The notes under the pieces were generated by a model. It had not been told where the DNA came from and did no database searches. It saw nothing but the letters and a program-made list of their open reading frames with translations. A stretch of 64,000 nt of DNA from Vibrio sp. JC009 (lineage in GTDB: Bacteria; Pseudomonadota; Gammaproteobacteria; Enterobacterales; Vibrionaceae). The DNA lies in NCBI RefSeq assembly GCF_029016485.1, contig NZ_CP092106.1:3162001-3226000 (forward strand). The letters are read 5' to 3'. Made by a program: the position numbers and the translations under genes. Shown piece by piece: positions 7,553 to 23,730 of this stretch. Positions within the stretch are counted from its first letter, which is position 1. Each line of letters opens with the position of its first letter.

Positions 7553-9814
7553 ATGAATGGTGTTGAGATCAGAGTAAAAGGTAAAGTTCAGGGGGTCGGG
7601 TTCCGGCCTTTCGTCTGGCAGCTTGCTCATGACCTTGGTTTAAAAGGTGAGGTTTTAAACGACGGCCAGGGTGTACTTGTCCGACTGCTTGCCGATCACA
7701 ACACAACTCTTTTTCAGAGTCGGCTCGAAAGCGATTTACCACCACTGGCACAAATCGATACTCAGACCTCAGAGCCTTTTTACTGGAGCGAGTTACCGGC
7801 GGATTTTCAGATCGTTCAGTCGGAATCTACCGCAATGGATACTCAGGTCGTACCGGACGCAGCAACCTGCCCTGAGTGTTTAAATGAACTCTACAACAGA
7901 GAAGATCCCCGCTATCAGTACCCTTTTATAAACTGTACTCATTGCGGTCCAAGATTTACCATCATCAATGCCCTTCCCTATGACAGACCAAAGACGGTAA
8001 TGGCACACTTTCCTCTCTGCGAAACTTGTCAGTCAGAATACAGTGACCCGGCAGACAGAAGATATCACGCACAGCCTGTTGCCTGCCCGGAGTGCGGCCC
8101 GCAAGTCTGGCTTAGCAATTCAAATGGGGAACCGATCTCCGGTGACTGGCTAAGCGTTTGTGTCAATGCTCTGACGCAGGGAAAGGTCATCGCTATCAAA
8201 TCTGTGGGTGGTTTTCACTTAGCATGCGATGCAACCAACCGGGAGGCAGTACAGTCTCTGCGTGATAAAAAACATCGGCAGTTTAAGCCTTTTGCTGTAA
8301 TGGCTGCTGATTTAAACCAGATAGCTAAGCTTGCTGTTTATAGCGAAAATGAATCGGCGGCTCTTGAATCCAGTGCTGCGCCTATTGTTTTACTTCAGAA
8401 AAAAACTGACTCTGAACTGGCCAGCAATATAGCACCCGAACTAAATGAAGTTGGTATAATGCTTCCTTCAAATCCTGTTCAGCACCTGCTGGCAACGCAT
8501 TTTGCTAAGCCGGTTGTTATGACCTCAGGCAATGGCAGCGGTCTGCCACCTGCGCTATCCAATGAGGAATCACTGCGTTTCCTCGGCGATATTGCAGATC
8601 TGTTTATTATGCATAACAGAGAAATTGTCACCCGCTGCGATGATTCACTTATCCGTTTAAACAGCGATGGGGAGCAGCAGACTCTGAGGCGTTCCAGAGG
8701 CTTTGTGCCGGATGCAGTTAATCTTCCGGATGGCTTTCCTTGCGCGGATGGATTTATTGCCTACGGTGGTGATCTGAAGAACTCATTTGCGATTGGTAAA
8801 GGTAATCAGATCATTATAAGCCAGTATCTTGGTGATTTGTCTAATATAGAGACTCAGAGTCAGTACAAACAGGCAATAGAACACTTCGAAGATATTTATC
8901 AGGTAGAGAGTTCTTATCATGTAGCAGATCTTCATTCCGGATATTTCTCACATCAGTTCGCGAAATCAAGAACTGAAAGGCCGGTTTTAGTGCAGCATCA
9001 TCATGCACACTTCGCAGCCTGTCTTATCGAAAACGGCTGGAAGCAGGAGCATGGTAAAGTACTGGCTCTGACATTGGACGGTCTTGGCTTGGGTGATGAT
9101 GGAGAGCTGTGGGGCTCTGAGCTTATGCTGGCCGATTATTCAGGATATGAACGAATTGGTGGCATCCCTGCAATCACCTTAGTTGGTGGAGATACAGCAG
9201 CTAAACAACCATGGCGCTCTTTCTATGCACATCTGAAACAGTTCCAACCTGAGCTTTCTGATGAGTTTCTGGAAAGCTTATTTCCGGGTAAACCGTTAAG
9301 TCTGATTAACAACGCCGCTCAAAGCGGAATTAATACGCACAAGATCCGTTCTGCCGGGCGCCTGTTTGATGCTGTTGCGGCATCTCTGGATATCTCATTT
9401 GACCAGATTGAATATGAGGGACAGGCAGCCTGTCAGCTTGAAGCCATTGCATCCAGAGCTGAATCAGAGCAGATATCTACGAGTATCAGAATAGAAACAG
9501 AAGGTATGAACCTCGAGCTTTCCACTTTCTGGAAGCAATGGTTAACGCTGGATGCAAACCAGGAAGATAAAGCCTTTATCTTCCACAAAGCTCTTGCAGA
9601 GGCTTTAGCAGAGATCGTTATCAAGGCACAAAAACAGTATAACGTATCTGCATTGGTTCTGACCGGTGGCGTTTTCCACAACGCACTTCTGACAAAACTA
9701 ATTCAGGTTTCTCTGAAGGGTCAAATAGAGATCCTTCAACACAAAAATTTTTCATGCGGCGATGGCTCGCTAGCCTTAGGCCAACTTGCTGTCGCTCTGC
9801 ACCAAAAAACATAA
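7553..9814 (+). CDS. hypF: carbamoyltransferase HypF
   Basis: HypF converts carbamoyl phosphate to the carbamoyl group passed to HypE, the source of the CN ligands. The 753-residue protein shows, in order, an acylphosphatase domain (KGKVQGVGFRPF near residue 10), two Cys4 zinc fingers (CPEC, CTHC, CETC, CPEC between about residues 105 and 185), a YrdC-like nucleotide-binding domain, and a Kae1-like carbamoyltransferase domain with HHHAHFAACL and the C-terminal LTGGVFHN. ATG at 7553 is chosen; an in-frame TTG one codon upstream is less likely. A GGAG ribosome site is at 7540-7543. It is 12 bp after hypE. Vibrio-type codon use is similar to the rest of the operon. Confidence 0.96.
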   Translation: MNGVEIRVKGKVQGVGFRPFVWQLAHDLGLKGEVLNDGQGVLVRLLADHNTTLFQSRLESDLPPLAQIDTQTSEPFYWSELPADFQIVQSESTAMDTQVVPDAATCPECLNELYNREDPRYQYPFINCTHCGPRFTIINALPYDRPKTVMAHFPLCETCQSEYSDPADRRYHAQPVACPECGPQVWLSNSNGEPISGDWLSVCVNALTQGKVIAIKSVGGFHLACDATNREAVQSLRDKKHRQFKPFAVMAADLNQIAKLAVYSENESAALESSAAPIVLLQKKTDSELASNIAPELNEVGIMLPSNPVQHLLATHFAKPVVMTSGNGSGLPPALSNEESLRFLGDIADLFIMHNREIVTRCDDSLIRLNSDGEQQTLRRSRGFVPDAVNLPDGFPCADGFIAYGGDLKNSFAIGKGNQIIISQYLGDLSNIETQSQYKQAIEHFEDIYQVESSYHVADLHSGYFSHQFAKSRTERPVLVQHHHAHFAACLIENGWKQEHGKVLALTLDGLGLGDDGELWGSELMLADYSGYERIGGIPAITLVGGDTAAKQPWRSFYAHLKQFQPELSDEFLESLFPGKPLSLINNAAQSGINTHKIRSAGRLFDAVAASLDISFDQIEYEGQAACQLEAIASRAESEQISTSIRIETEGMNLELSTFWKQWLTLDANQEDKAFIFHKALAEALAEIVIKAQKQYNVSALVLTGGVFHNALLTKLIQVSLKGQIEILQHKNFSCGDGSLALGQLAVALHQKT

Positions 9815-9853
9815 TCCCGTTAAGGGAGACTCTTAAACAAAAGGGAACTAATA

Positions 9854-10003
9854 ATGAAAAAACTACTATCAACGCTACTACTTCTTCCAGGCATCGCACT
9901 AGCACACCCAGGAGGAGCTCACACCCATCCAGAAGAAATGACTGGGGGGCTTATGCTGCTGATTGCTGCAGGTATGGCGATTTATTTGTGGAAGAGGAAG
10001 TAG
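9854..10003 (+). CDS. 49-residue small protein with signal peptide, His motif and membrane helix
   Basis: A short reading frame 39 bp after hypF and in the same direction, with the purine-rich segment AAAAGGGAAC just upstream. It encodes a Lys-Lys start and a hydrophobic signal (MKKLLSTLLLLPGIALA), then AHPGGAHTHPEE with three His, then one membrane helix (GGLMLLIAAGMAIYLW) ending in KRK. The signal plus AHPG start resembles the N-terminus of HupE/UreJ nickel permeases, but the protein is far too short to be one. It could be a remnant or a small periplasmic-facing metal-handling or membrane peptide linked to the hydrogenase. The function is unknown; the case for a real gene is the clean signal-peptide/TM layout and operon position. 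Confidence 0.6.
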   Translation: MKKLLSTLLLLPGIALAHPGGAHTHPEEMTGGLMLLIAAGMAIYLWKRK

Positions 10004-10018
10004 ATACCAAGTCCTAGA

Positions 10019-10244
10019 TATGGGCTATGGGCTATGGGCTATGGGCTATGGGCTATGGGCTATGGGCTATGGGCTATGGGCTATGGGCTATGGGCTATGG
10101 GCTATGGGCTATGGGCTATGGGCTATGGGCTATGGGCTATGGGCTATGCAAAGTTTGAATATACAGCATATAGAGTCAAGGCTTTCTAGAGCTTTTTCCT
10201 ATAGCCCTATCCCCCTCAAGGACGAAGTCCGCCCCATAGCCCAT
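10019..10244. repeat. heptanucleotide array plus hairpin core element
   Basis: About 18 tandem copies of a 7-bp unit (GGGCTAT) run from 10019 to about 10148. After about 50 bp of unique sequence comes a segment containing ATAGCCC words, the core AGGACGAAGTCCG (10219-10231) and CCCATAGCCCAT. The right segment is the reverse complement of the array unit, so the whole can fold as a long hairpin. The same core with different arms occurs at 10690 and 16422. The array is read in one + frame as a periodic MGYGLWA peptide, but nothing supports translation. Confidence 0.85.
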
Positions 10245-10282
10245 ACAACAAAAACCGAAATGGACACATAAATCCCAAACAC

Positions 10283-10311
10283 AAAAAAACCTCAGCCTTT
10301 CGACTGAGGTT
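10283..10311 (-). terminator. Rho-independent terminator of the rRNA operon/tRNA-Asp
   Basis: Read on the minus strand, ACCTCAGTCGAAAGGCTGAGGT forms a stem with a GAAA-type loop followed by a run of seven T. It lies just beyond the 3' end of tRNA-Asp and ends the downstream rRNA operon. Confidence 0.9.
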
Positions 10312-10321
10312 TAATATAAAG

Positions 10322-10398
10322 TGGCGGAGCGGACGGGACTCGAACCCGCGACCCCCGGCGTGACAGGCCGGTATTCTAACCAACTGAACTACCGCTCC
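10322..10398 (-). tRNA. tRNA-Asp (anticodon GTC)
   Basis: 77 nt including an encoded CCA end. The minus strand begins GGAGCGGTAGTTCAG, has the anticodon loop CTGTCAC (anticodon GTC), the GGTTCGAGTCC T-arm and closes with GTCCGCTCCGCCA. It is the last gene of the downstream rRNA operon, 159 bp after 5S. Confidence 0.97.
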
Positions 10399-10446
10399 AC
10401 TACAAATTTTTCATATCCAAAGTCTTACCCTGACCGCTTTGGACGT

Positions 10447-10549
10447 TAAATTGTTTCTGTAACGCCGCAGATTTTGGCGTGAGAAGCGCAGTGTACGTTA
10501 GTACATGAGCATCGCAACGGCAAAAGATGCAAGTTACGGGAACAATTTA
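10447..10549. repeat. palindromic intergenic element between 5S and tRNA-Asp
   Basis: A 103-bp segment bounded by 17-bp inverted ends (TAAATTGTTTCTGTAAC and GTTACGGGAACAATTTA, two mismatches). Further internal complementarity includes GTACGTTAGTAC and GCATC...GATGC words. It can fold into one large cruciform. It lies inside the transcribed rRNA operon. It has no coding capacity of note and resembles a MITE or other small repetitive element. Confidence 0.7.
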
Positions 10550-10557
10550 TGTTCAAA

Positions 10558-10675
10558 GCCTGGCGATGTCCTACTCTCACATGGGGAAACCCCACACTAC
10601 CATCGGCGCTATTGCGTTTCACTTCTGAGTTCGGCATGGAATCAGGTGGGTCCACAATGCTATGGTCGCCAAGCA
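10558..10675 (-). rRNA. rrf: 5S rRNA (downstream operon)
   Basis: The minus strand reads from TTGCTTGGCGACCATAGC to GTAGGACATCGCCAGGC, with the conserved CATGCCGAACTCAGAAGTG segment. About 118 nt. It differs from the other 5S at one base in the GGGGTTTCCCC/GGGGCTTCCCC hairpin. The ends are estimated to within a few bases. Confidence 0.95.
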
Positions 10676-10689
10676 AATTCTTTTTATAA

Positions 10690-10803
10690 GGCCCTGGGCC
10701 CTGGGTTTATAGGCCCTGGGACAAAGTACCTTATCAATTCGGAAAGCTGTCTTTTCTTTTCCCAGTGCCTGTAGGACGAAGTCCGTTCCCAGGGCCCAGG
10801 GCC
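10690..10803. repeat. hairpin element in 23S-5S spacer (downstream operon)
   Basis: Left arm GGCCCTGGGCCCTGGG (10690-10705) plus one further GGCCCTGGG; right arm CCCAGGGCCCAGGGCC (10788-10803). The arms are exact reverse complements. Next to the right arm is the core AGGACGAAGTCCG (10773-10785), shared with the heptamer element at 10019. It lies in the transcribed spacer between 23S and 5S and is identical to the copy at 16422. Confidence 0.85.
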
Positions 10804-10871
10804 AGATTCTCAATTCACATTCAAGTTTATTCGTTCTTGCTTTGAGTCCATCAAAACCCCTTGGGTGTTGT

Positions 10872-13869
<2,998 letters not shown>

Positions 13870-14095
13870 ATACAACCCCAAGAAGTTTCGAGGAGTTGTT
13901 AATTAAACAACCAAAGTTGTCTGCAATTATTTAAACATGATGCAGACACGATTTTGCCGGACTCAAATATGAACAACATAAATGTTGTTCCCAAGAACAC
14001 TTGAATGTGTTGTTTTGGTACTTAATCTTTCGATTAAGATTTGAGAACTTTTACAAATAACAATAATCAATTGTTATTTTGTCAGCTTTCCAAAT

Positions 14096-14107
14096 TGTTA
14101 AAGAGCA
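14096..14107 (-). promoter_or_regulatory. boxA antitermination site in 16S-23S spacer (downstream operon)
   Basis: The minus strand reads TGCTCTTTAACA, the rrn boxA consensus bound by NusB/NusE, followed by ATTTGGAAAGCTGAC. It lies between tRNA-Ala and 23S, in a spacer of about 290 bp that holds no gene. Confidence 0.8.
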
Positions 14108-14162
14108 AAGATTTTCTTTCGAAAACCATTTTTAAAGATTCTTAAGGAAAAACCCTTAAAGA

Positions 14163-14238
14163 TGGTGGAGCTAAGCAGGATCGAACTGCTGACCTCCTGC
14201 GTGCAAGGCAGGCGCTCTCCCAGCTGAGCTATAGCCCC
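14163..14238 (-). tRNA. tRNA-Ala (anticodon TGC)
   Basis: 76 nt with encoded CCA. The minus strand begins GGGGCTATAGCTCAG, the anticodon loop is CTTGCAC and it ends GCTTAGCTCCACCA. It lies in the 16S-23S spacer, in the usual Ile-Ala pair. Confidence 0.97.
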
Positions 14239-14281
14239 ATCAAAAGTGTCGATGCCATCCAATTCAACCGGGAAGAAAAAT

Positions 14282-14358
14282 TGGTGGGTCTGAGTGGACT
14301 TGAACCACCGACCTCTCGCTTATCAGGCGAACGCTCTAACCACCTGAGCTACAGACCC
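14282..14358 (-). tRNA. tRNA-Ile (anticodon GAT)
   Basis: 77 nt with encoded CCA. The minus strand begins GGGTCTGTAGCTCAG, the anticodon loop is CTGATAA and it ends CTCAGACCCACCA. It is the first tRNA of the spacer, 67 bp after 16S. Confidence 0.97.
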
Positions 14359-14425
14359 AGCATCGTCTCTTTACTTTCTAAACCTAATCAATCTGTGTGG
14401 ACACTAATCAACAACAATCTATCGT

Positions 14426-15978
<1,553 letters not shown>

Positions 15979-16144
15979 AAGATTTTGAGGCTCAATGAAT
16001 ACTGATAACATTACATGTAATGTTGAATTGACTGTGCCGATATTTCTATCGATTGGTCACTCAGTTCATTGAAACCAAATTGTTTCCGAAGAAACTATTT
16101 TGATTGTCATCAACGAGTGCCCACACAGATTGATAGGTTTAAAT

Positions 16145-16156
16145 TGTTAAAGAGCT
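16145..16156 (-). promoter_or_regulatory. boxA in 16S leader (downstream operon)
   Basis: The minus strand reads AGCTCTTTAACA, the rrn boxA antitermination sequence, in the transcribed leader between the promoter at 16193 and 16S. The rest of the roughly 310-bp leader/intergenic stretch contains the 16S processing stem, in which GTGTGGGCACTC pairs with the 16S trailer, and no gene. Confidence 0.8.
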
Positions 16157-16192
16157 TTGCTTTCAGTGCCTTAGCACTTAAGCAGGACGCGT

Positions 16193-16220
16193 ATAATACG
16201 TTCTCTACTTTGAAAGTCAA
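16193..16220 (-). promoter_or_regulatory. promoter of the downstream rRNA operon
   Basis: On the minus strand TTGACT (-35) is followed 16 bp later by TATTAT (-10) and a GC-rich ACGCGTCC discriminator typical of stringently controlled rrn promoters. It lies between the 5S of the upstream operon and the 16S of this one, so the second operon is independently transcribed. Confidence 0.75.
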
Positions 16221-16255
16221 CATAAAGTTCTAACTATTTTTAAAACTTTATGGTC

Positions 16256-16278
16256 ACTTGCTTAACAAGTAAGCAAGT
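16256..16278 (-). terminator. hairpin after upstream-operon 5S
   Basis: On the minus strand ACTTGCTTA and TAAGCAAGT form a perfect 9-bp stem with a 5-nt loop, 12 nt after 5S. No strong T-run follows, so it may be an RNA processing or stability hairpin rather than a full terminator. Confidence 0.4.
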
Positions 16279-16289
16279 AGAGATTTAGA

Positions 16290-16407
16290 GCCTGGCGATG
16301 TCCTACTCTCACATGGGGAAGCCCCACACTACCATCGGCGCTATTGCGTTTCACTTCTGAGTTCGGCATGGAATCAGGTGGGTCCACAATGCTATGGTCG
16401 CCAAGCA
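16290..16407 (-). rRNA. rrf: 5S rRNA (upstream operon)
   Basis: About 118 nt, identical to the 5S at 10558 except for one base (GGGGCTTCCCC). Its position 5732 bp from the other copy keeps the same spacing to the hairpin element and 23S. Confidence 0.95.
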
Positions 16408-16421
16408 AATTCTTTTTATAA

Positions 16422-16535
16422 GGCCCTGGGCCCTGGGTTTATAGGCCCTGGGACAAAGTACCTTATCAATTCGGAAAGCTGTCTTTTCTTTTCCCAGTGC
16501 CTGTAGGACGAAGTCCGTTCCCAGGGCCCAGGGCC
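16422..16535. repeat. hairpin element in 23S-5S spacer (upstream operon)
   Basis: Identical second copy of the element at 10690: GGCCCTGGG arms, the core AGGACGAAGTCCG at 16505-16517 and the complementary right arm. It lies in the 23S-5S spacer. Confidence 0.85.
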
Positions 16536-16603
16536 AGATTCTCAATTCACATTCAAGTTTATTCGTTCTTGCTTTGAGTCCATCAAAACCCCTTGGGTGT
16601 TGT

Positions 16604-19493
<2,890 letters not shown>

Positions 19494-19874
19494 ATACAAC
19501 CCCAAAGGGTCTTTGTTAAACAACCAAAGTTGTCTGCAATTAACTCTTTGCTTTCACTTTGAAAAGTGAAGACAAACAGGACATGATGCAGACACGATTT
19601 TGCCGGACTCAAATATGAACAACATAAATGTTGTTCCCAAGAACACTTGAATGTGTTGTTTTGGTACCTATTTCCTAAGAAATAGGATTTGAGAACTTTT
19701 ACATTATCTATTCAATCAAAATAGATAATTGTCAGCTTTCCAAATTGTTAAAGAGCAAAGTGTTACTTTCTACTTAAAGAATGACACTTTCTAAAGATTC
19801 TCAGAGCTCAAAAATCCAACCAACTCGATACTTCTTATTGGTTTGGATTACAACGTCCAAAAATACTTAGAGAG
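19494..19874 (-). other. 23S 5' leader / tRNA-Val to 23S spacer without genes
   Basis: A 381-bp transcribed spacer with no gene. It contains boxA (19746-19757), short inverted words such as CTATTTCCTAAGAAATAG and ATCTATT...AATAGAT, and the 23S processing-stem sequence next to the mature end. Part of it (about 19590-19680) is the same as in the other operon; the rest differs. Confidence 0.7.
19746..19757 (-). promoter_or_regulatory. boxA in 16S-23S spacer (upstream operon)
   Basis: TGCTCTTTAACA on the minus strand, the same sequence and context as at 14096. Confidence 0.8.
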
Positions 19875-19950
19875 TGGTGGGCGATACCGGGCTCGAACCA
19901 GTGACCCCCTGCTTGTAAGGCAGGTGCTCTCCCAACTGAGCTAATCGCCC
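19875..19950 (-). tRNA. tRNA-Val (anticodon TAC)
   Basis: 76 nt with CCA. The minus strand begins GGGCGATTAGCTCAG, the anticodon loop is CTTACAA and it ends GGTATCGCCCACCA. Third tRNA of the Glu-Lys-Val spacer. Confidence 0.97.
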
Positions 19951-19983
19951 ACTTTAAGTTTCAATTCCTTCGTGGAGAAAGAA

Positions 19984-20059
19984 TGGTGGGTCGTACAGGA
20001 TTCGAACCTGTGACAAATTGGTTAAAAGCCAACTGCTCTACCAACTGAGCTAACGACCC
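19984..20059 (-). tRNA. tRNA-Lys (anticodon TTT)
   Basis: 76 nt with CCA. The minus strand begins GGGTCGTTAGCTCAG, the anticodon loop is CTTTTAA and it ends TACGACCCACCA. Confidence 0.97.
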
Positions 20060-20101
20060 TTTTTTTTCACTCACACCGCTTAACGCAGCATAAGGAGAAA
20101 A

Positions 20102-20177
20102 TGGTATCCCGTAGGGGAGTCGAACCCCTGTTACCGCCGTGAAAGGGCGGTGTCCTAGGCCTCTAGACGAACGGGAC
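20102..20177 (-). tRNA. tRNA-Glu (anticodon TTC)
   Basis: 76 nt with CCA. The minus strand begins GTCCCGTTCGTCTAG, the anticodon loop is CTTTCAC and it ends TACGGGATACCA. First tRNA after 16S in this operon. Confidence 0.97.
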
Positions 20178-20302
20178 ACTATACTTGTTTCCACTTTTAA
20201 AAAAGCAGAACCAAAGCTGTTGAAAGTGTTGGGCACTTTCTTTTCTCTTTACTTTATAAACCATCAATCTGTGTGGACACTAATCAACAACAATCTATCG
20301 TT

Positions 20303-21855
<1,553 letters not shown>

Positions 21856-22029
21856 AAGATTTTGAGGCTCAATGAATACTGAAAACATTACTAATTACGT
21901 AATGTGAATTGACTGTGCCGAATGATTACTCATTCGTATTGGTCACTCAGTTCATTGAAACCAAATTGTTTCCGAAGAAACTATTTTGATTGTCATCAAC
22001 GAGTGCCCACACAGATTGATAGGTTTATA

Positions 22030-22041
22030 TTGTTAAAGAGC
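22030..22041 (-). promoter_or_regulatory. boxA in 16S leader (upstream operon)
   Basis: AGCTCTTTAACA on the minus strand, directly downstream of P2, followed by the leader half of the 16S processing stem. Confidence 0.8.
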
Positions 22042-22079
22042 TATTTGACTTCGCCATTCCGGCTTGGTCAGGGCTGCGT

Positions 22080-22107
22080 ATTCTACACTTCCCGACTTCC
22101 GAGTCAA
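22080..22107 (-). promoter_or_regulatory. rrn P2 promoter
   Basis: On the minus strand TTGACT, a 16-bp spacer, TAGAAT and an ACGCAGCC discriminator. The 16-bp spacing and GC-rich discriminator are typical of rrn promoters. Confidence 0.8.
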
Positions 22108-22183
22108 GAACTTTTTTCAAATTCTTTTCTCTTCCCCGATTCCGTTGTGTGACCTGCGCCTCACTCCGTGTCGGTGATGCGGC

Positions 22184-22211
22184 ATTATAGGGAGGAACTT
22201 TATTAACGCAA
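22184..22211 (-). promoter_or_regulatory. rrn P1 promoter with upstream A/T-rich UP region
   Basis: On the minus strand TTGCGT, a 16-bp spacer, TATAAT and a GCCGC discriminator. Directly upstream (22212-22260) is an A/T-rich stretch with long A and T runs, fitting an UP element and Fis-activated region. The rest of the 540-bp stretch from 16S to the RRM gene holds no other gene. Confidence 0.85.
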
Positions 22212-22397
22212 GATCTTTTTTTGATTTTTTTTCTGAATGCTGAAAAAGCAATCAATAGCCTGTTTATTGAATAAAATTTCAACATTTGAAGGACGTCACA
22301 CCAATAGGTTGGAAATCAAAAGTAGATATACGTAAGATTCATATGTCTATTCTGTTAATAGCACTATTGTCTTTATTACTAAAAGTTGTATTCAGAT

Positions 22398-22841
22398 ATG
22401 AACTCAAAAAAAACTTTCTTTTTGCTTACTGCCTTAGCTGTTCTCGGCGCAGCGATTTTTCACCAGGTTCCAATTTCCCCTGCTCTATCTTTTGTGATTG
22501 GTGTTATTTCTGCCGCCTTTATCCTCAACCTTAATACATCAAGTAACTCCGTAAATAACGAAAGCCCGTCAACCAAAACACTTTATGTTGGTAACCTGCC
22601 TTATAAAGCGAACGAAGCTAATGTTCGGGAACTGTTTTCTGAGCATGGTGAAGTTTTCGCTGTACGTTTAATGAAAGATAAGCGCACAGGTAAAAGAAGG
22701 GGCTTTGGTTTTGTCGTAATGGCCAGCCAGGATGCTGATAAAGCTATTTCTGCACTTAACGACAATGATTATATGCAGCGCACTTTAAAAGTACGTATTG
22801 CAAATGATCCTAAACATCCGGATTCGGAAACGTCTCAATAG
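22398..22841 (+). CDS. membrane-anchored RRM RNA-binding protein
   Basis: 147 residues. The N-terminus carries two hydrophobic segments (about residues 6-22 and 28-46), then a Ser/Asn linker and one RNA-recognition motif with RNP2 LYVGNL (62-67) and RNP1 [10 protein letters not shown] (99-108). It would tether an RRM to the inner membrane facing the cytoplasm; the targets are unknown. ATG 22398 is used; a frame extension to a TTG at 22386 adds four unlikely residues. There is no strong ribosome site. The gene converges on murI and the coding regions overlap by 32 bp. Similar small RRM proteins occur in vibrios, but I know no established role. Confidence 0.85.
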   Translation: MNSKKTFFLLTALAVLGAAIFHQVPISPALSFVIGVISAAFILNLNTSSNSVNNESPSTKTLYVGNLPYKANEANVRELFSEHGEVFAVRLMKDKRTGKRRGFGFVVMASQDADKAISALNDNDYMQRTLKVRIANDPKHPDSETSQ

Positions 22842-23619
22842 ATTTAAAGTTAAGAAGCTTTACGGCTTTGTTCAGTGCGGTTTTGTCTCCCAAAGCCGCA
22901 CTGCTGAATATTTTATATTCCCCGCTATAAGAATTTCCATCCAGCACATTAGTCAAAAGAGACTTCACTCTCCTTGCTATTGCTTCACCTGAGTCAATCA
23001 ACATTACCTTTTGCTCAAATGCGAGATGAATTTCATCTTTAATTAGAGGGAAATGTGTACACCCCAATACTGCAACATCAATAGTATCTTTTATCGGAGC
23101 CAGAATATCTCGCAGTTCATTGATATCGACAGCTTTACCGCATAGCTTCTCTTCTGCTATATCCACTAACCTTGTCGACCCAAGAAGTTTGACTGGCTTA
23201 TCGGGAGAAAAGTCGTTTATTAAGTTATGAGTGTACTCTCTCTTAACTGTCGCCGGAGTGGCAACAAGCCCGACAGCCCGGTTCGACAAAAGAGAAGCCG
23301 GCTTAATGGCAGGCACTACACCTACAACAGGTATGGTTAACAGCTCCCTTAATTTGGGAAGCACGATTGTGCTTGCTGTATTACAGGCTATGACAACCAG
23401 ATCGATTTGTTCATCACGGACAAAGCGGCAAATCAGCTTTTCTACACGAAAAAGAAGAGTTTCACGAGAAAGCTCGCCATAGGGATAAGCGGCATTGTCA
23501 AACAGGTAGCTATATTCAAGGCCGGGTAATAGCTTTTGAATTTCCTTAAAGACGGATAATCCACCGACTCCTGAATCAAAGACCAAAACTTTTGCCGGAC
23601 GACCTTGAAACTTCACCAC
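22810..23619 (-). CDS. murI: glutamate racemase
   Basis: Makes D-glutamate for peptidoglycan. The 269-residue protein has the N-terminal [13 protein letters not shown] motif and the two catalytic cysteines in ACNTAST (Cys79) and LGCTHFP (Cys187). It is on the minus strand downstream of btuB, the same order as the E. coli trmA-btuB-murI-rrnB locus. Its 3' end overlaps the convergent RRM gene by 32 bp. Confidence 0.96.
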   Translation of the reverse strand: MVKFQGRPAKVLVFDSGVGGLSVFKEIQKLLPGLEYSYLFDNAAYPYGELSRETLLFRVEKLICRFVRDEQIDLVVIACNTASTIVLPKLRELLTIPVVGVVPAIKPASLLSNRAVGLVATPATVKREYTHNLINDFSPDKPVKLLGSTRLVDIAEEKLCGKAVDINELRDILAPIKDTIDVAVLGCTHFPLIKDEIHLAFEQKVMLIDSGEAIARRVKSLLTNVLDGNSYSGEYKIFSSAALGDKTALNKAVKLLNFKSIETFPNPDV

Positions 23620-23676
23620 AACTGACCACCTGAATACTGTTTGCGGCGATCATACTCTGAGAGAGCAAGTTAGCAA

Positions 23677-23709
23677 GCAAAAAGAAAACCGCACAAAGGC
23701 GGCTTTCTC
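23677..23709 (-). terminator. terminator after btuB
   Basis: On the minus strand AAAGCCGCCTTTGTGCGGTTTT is followed by CTTTTT: a stem-loop with a T-tract between btuB and murI. Read on the other strand it is less terminator-like. Confidence 0.6.
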
Positions 23710-23730
23710 TACTTTCAGGATAAGGGGTAA

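Noticed and set aside
9963..10271. + strand frame of 102 codons with a repeating MGYGLWA peptide
   Set aside because: It is a by-product of the 7-bp array, which gives an open frame of period 7 codons; no ribosome site and no homology pattern.
10283..10311. Hairpin before tRNA-Asp read as a terminator of the hydrogenase operon
   Set aside because: The T-run is on the minus strand side, so it serves the rRNA operon; on the + strand it is followed by AATATAAAG without a T-run.
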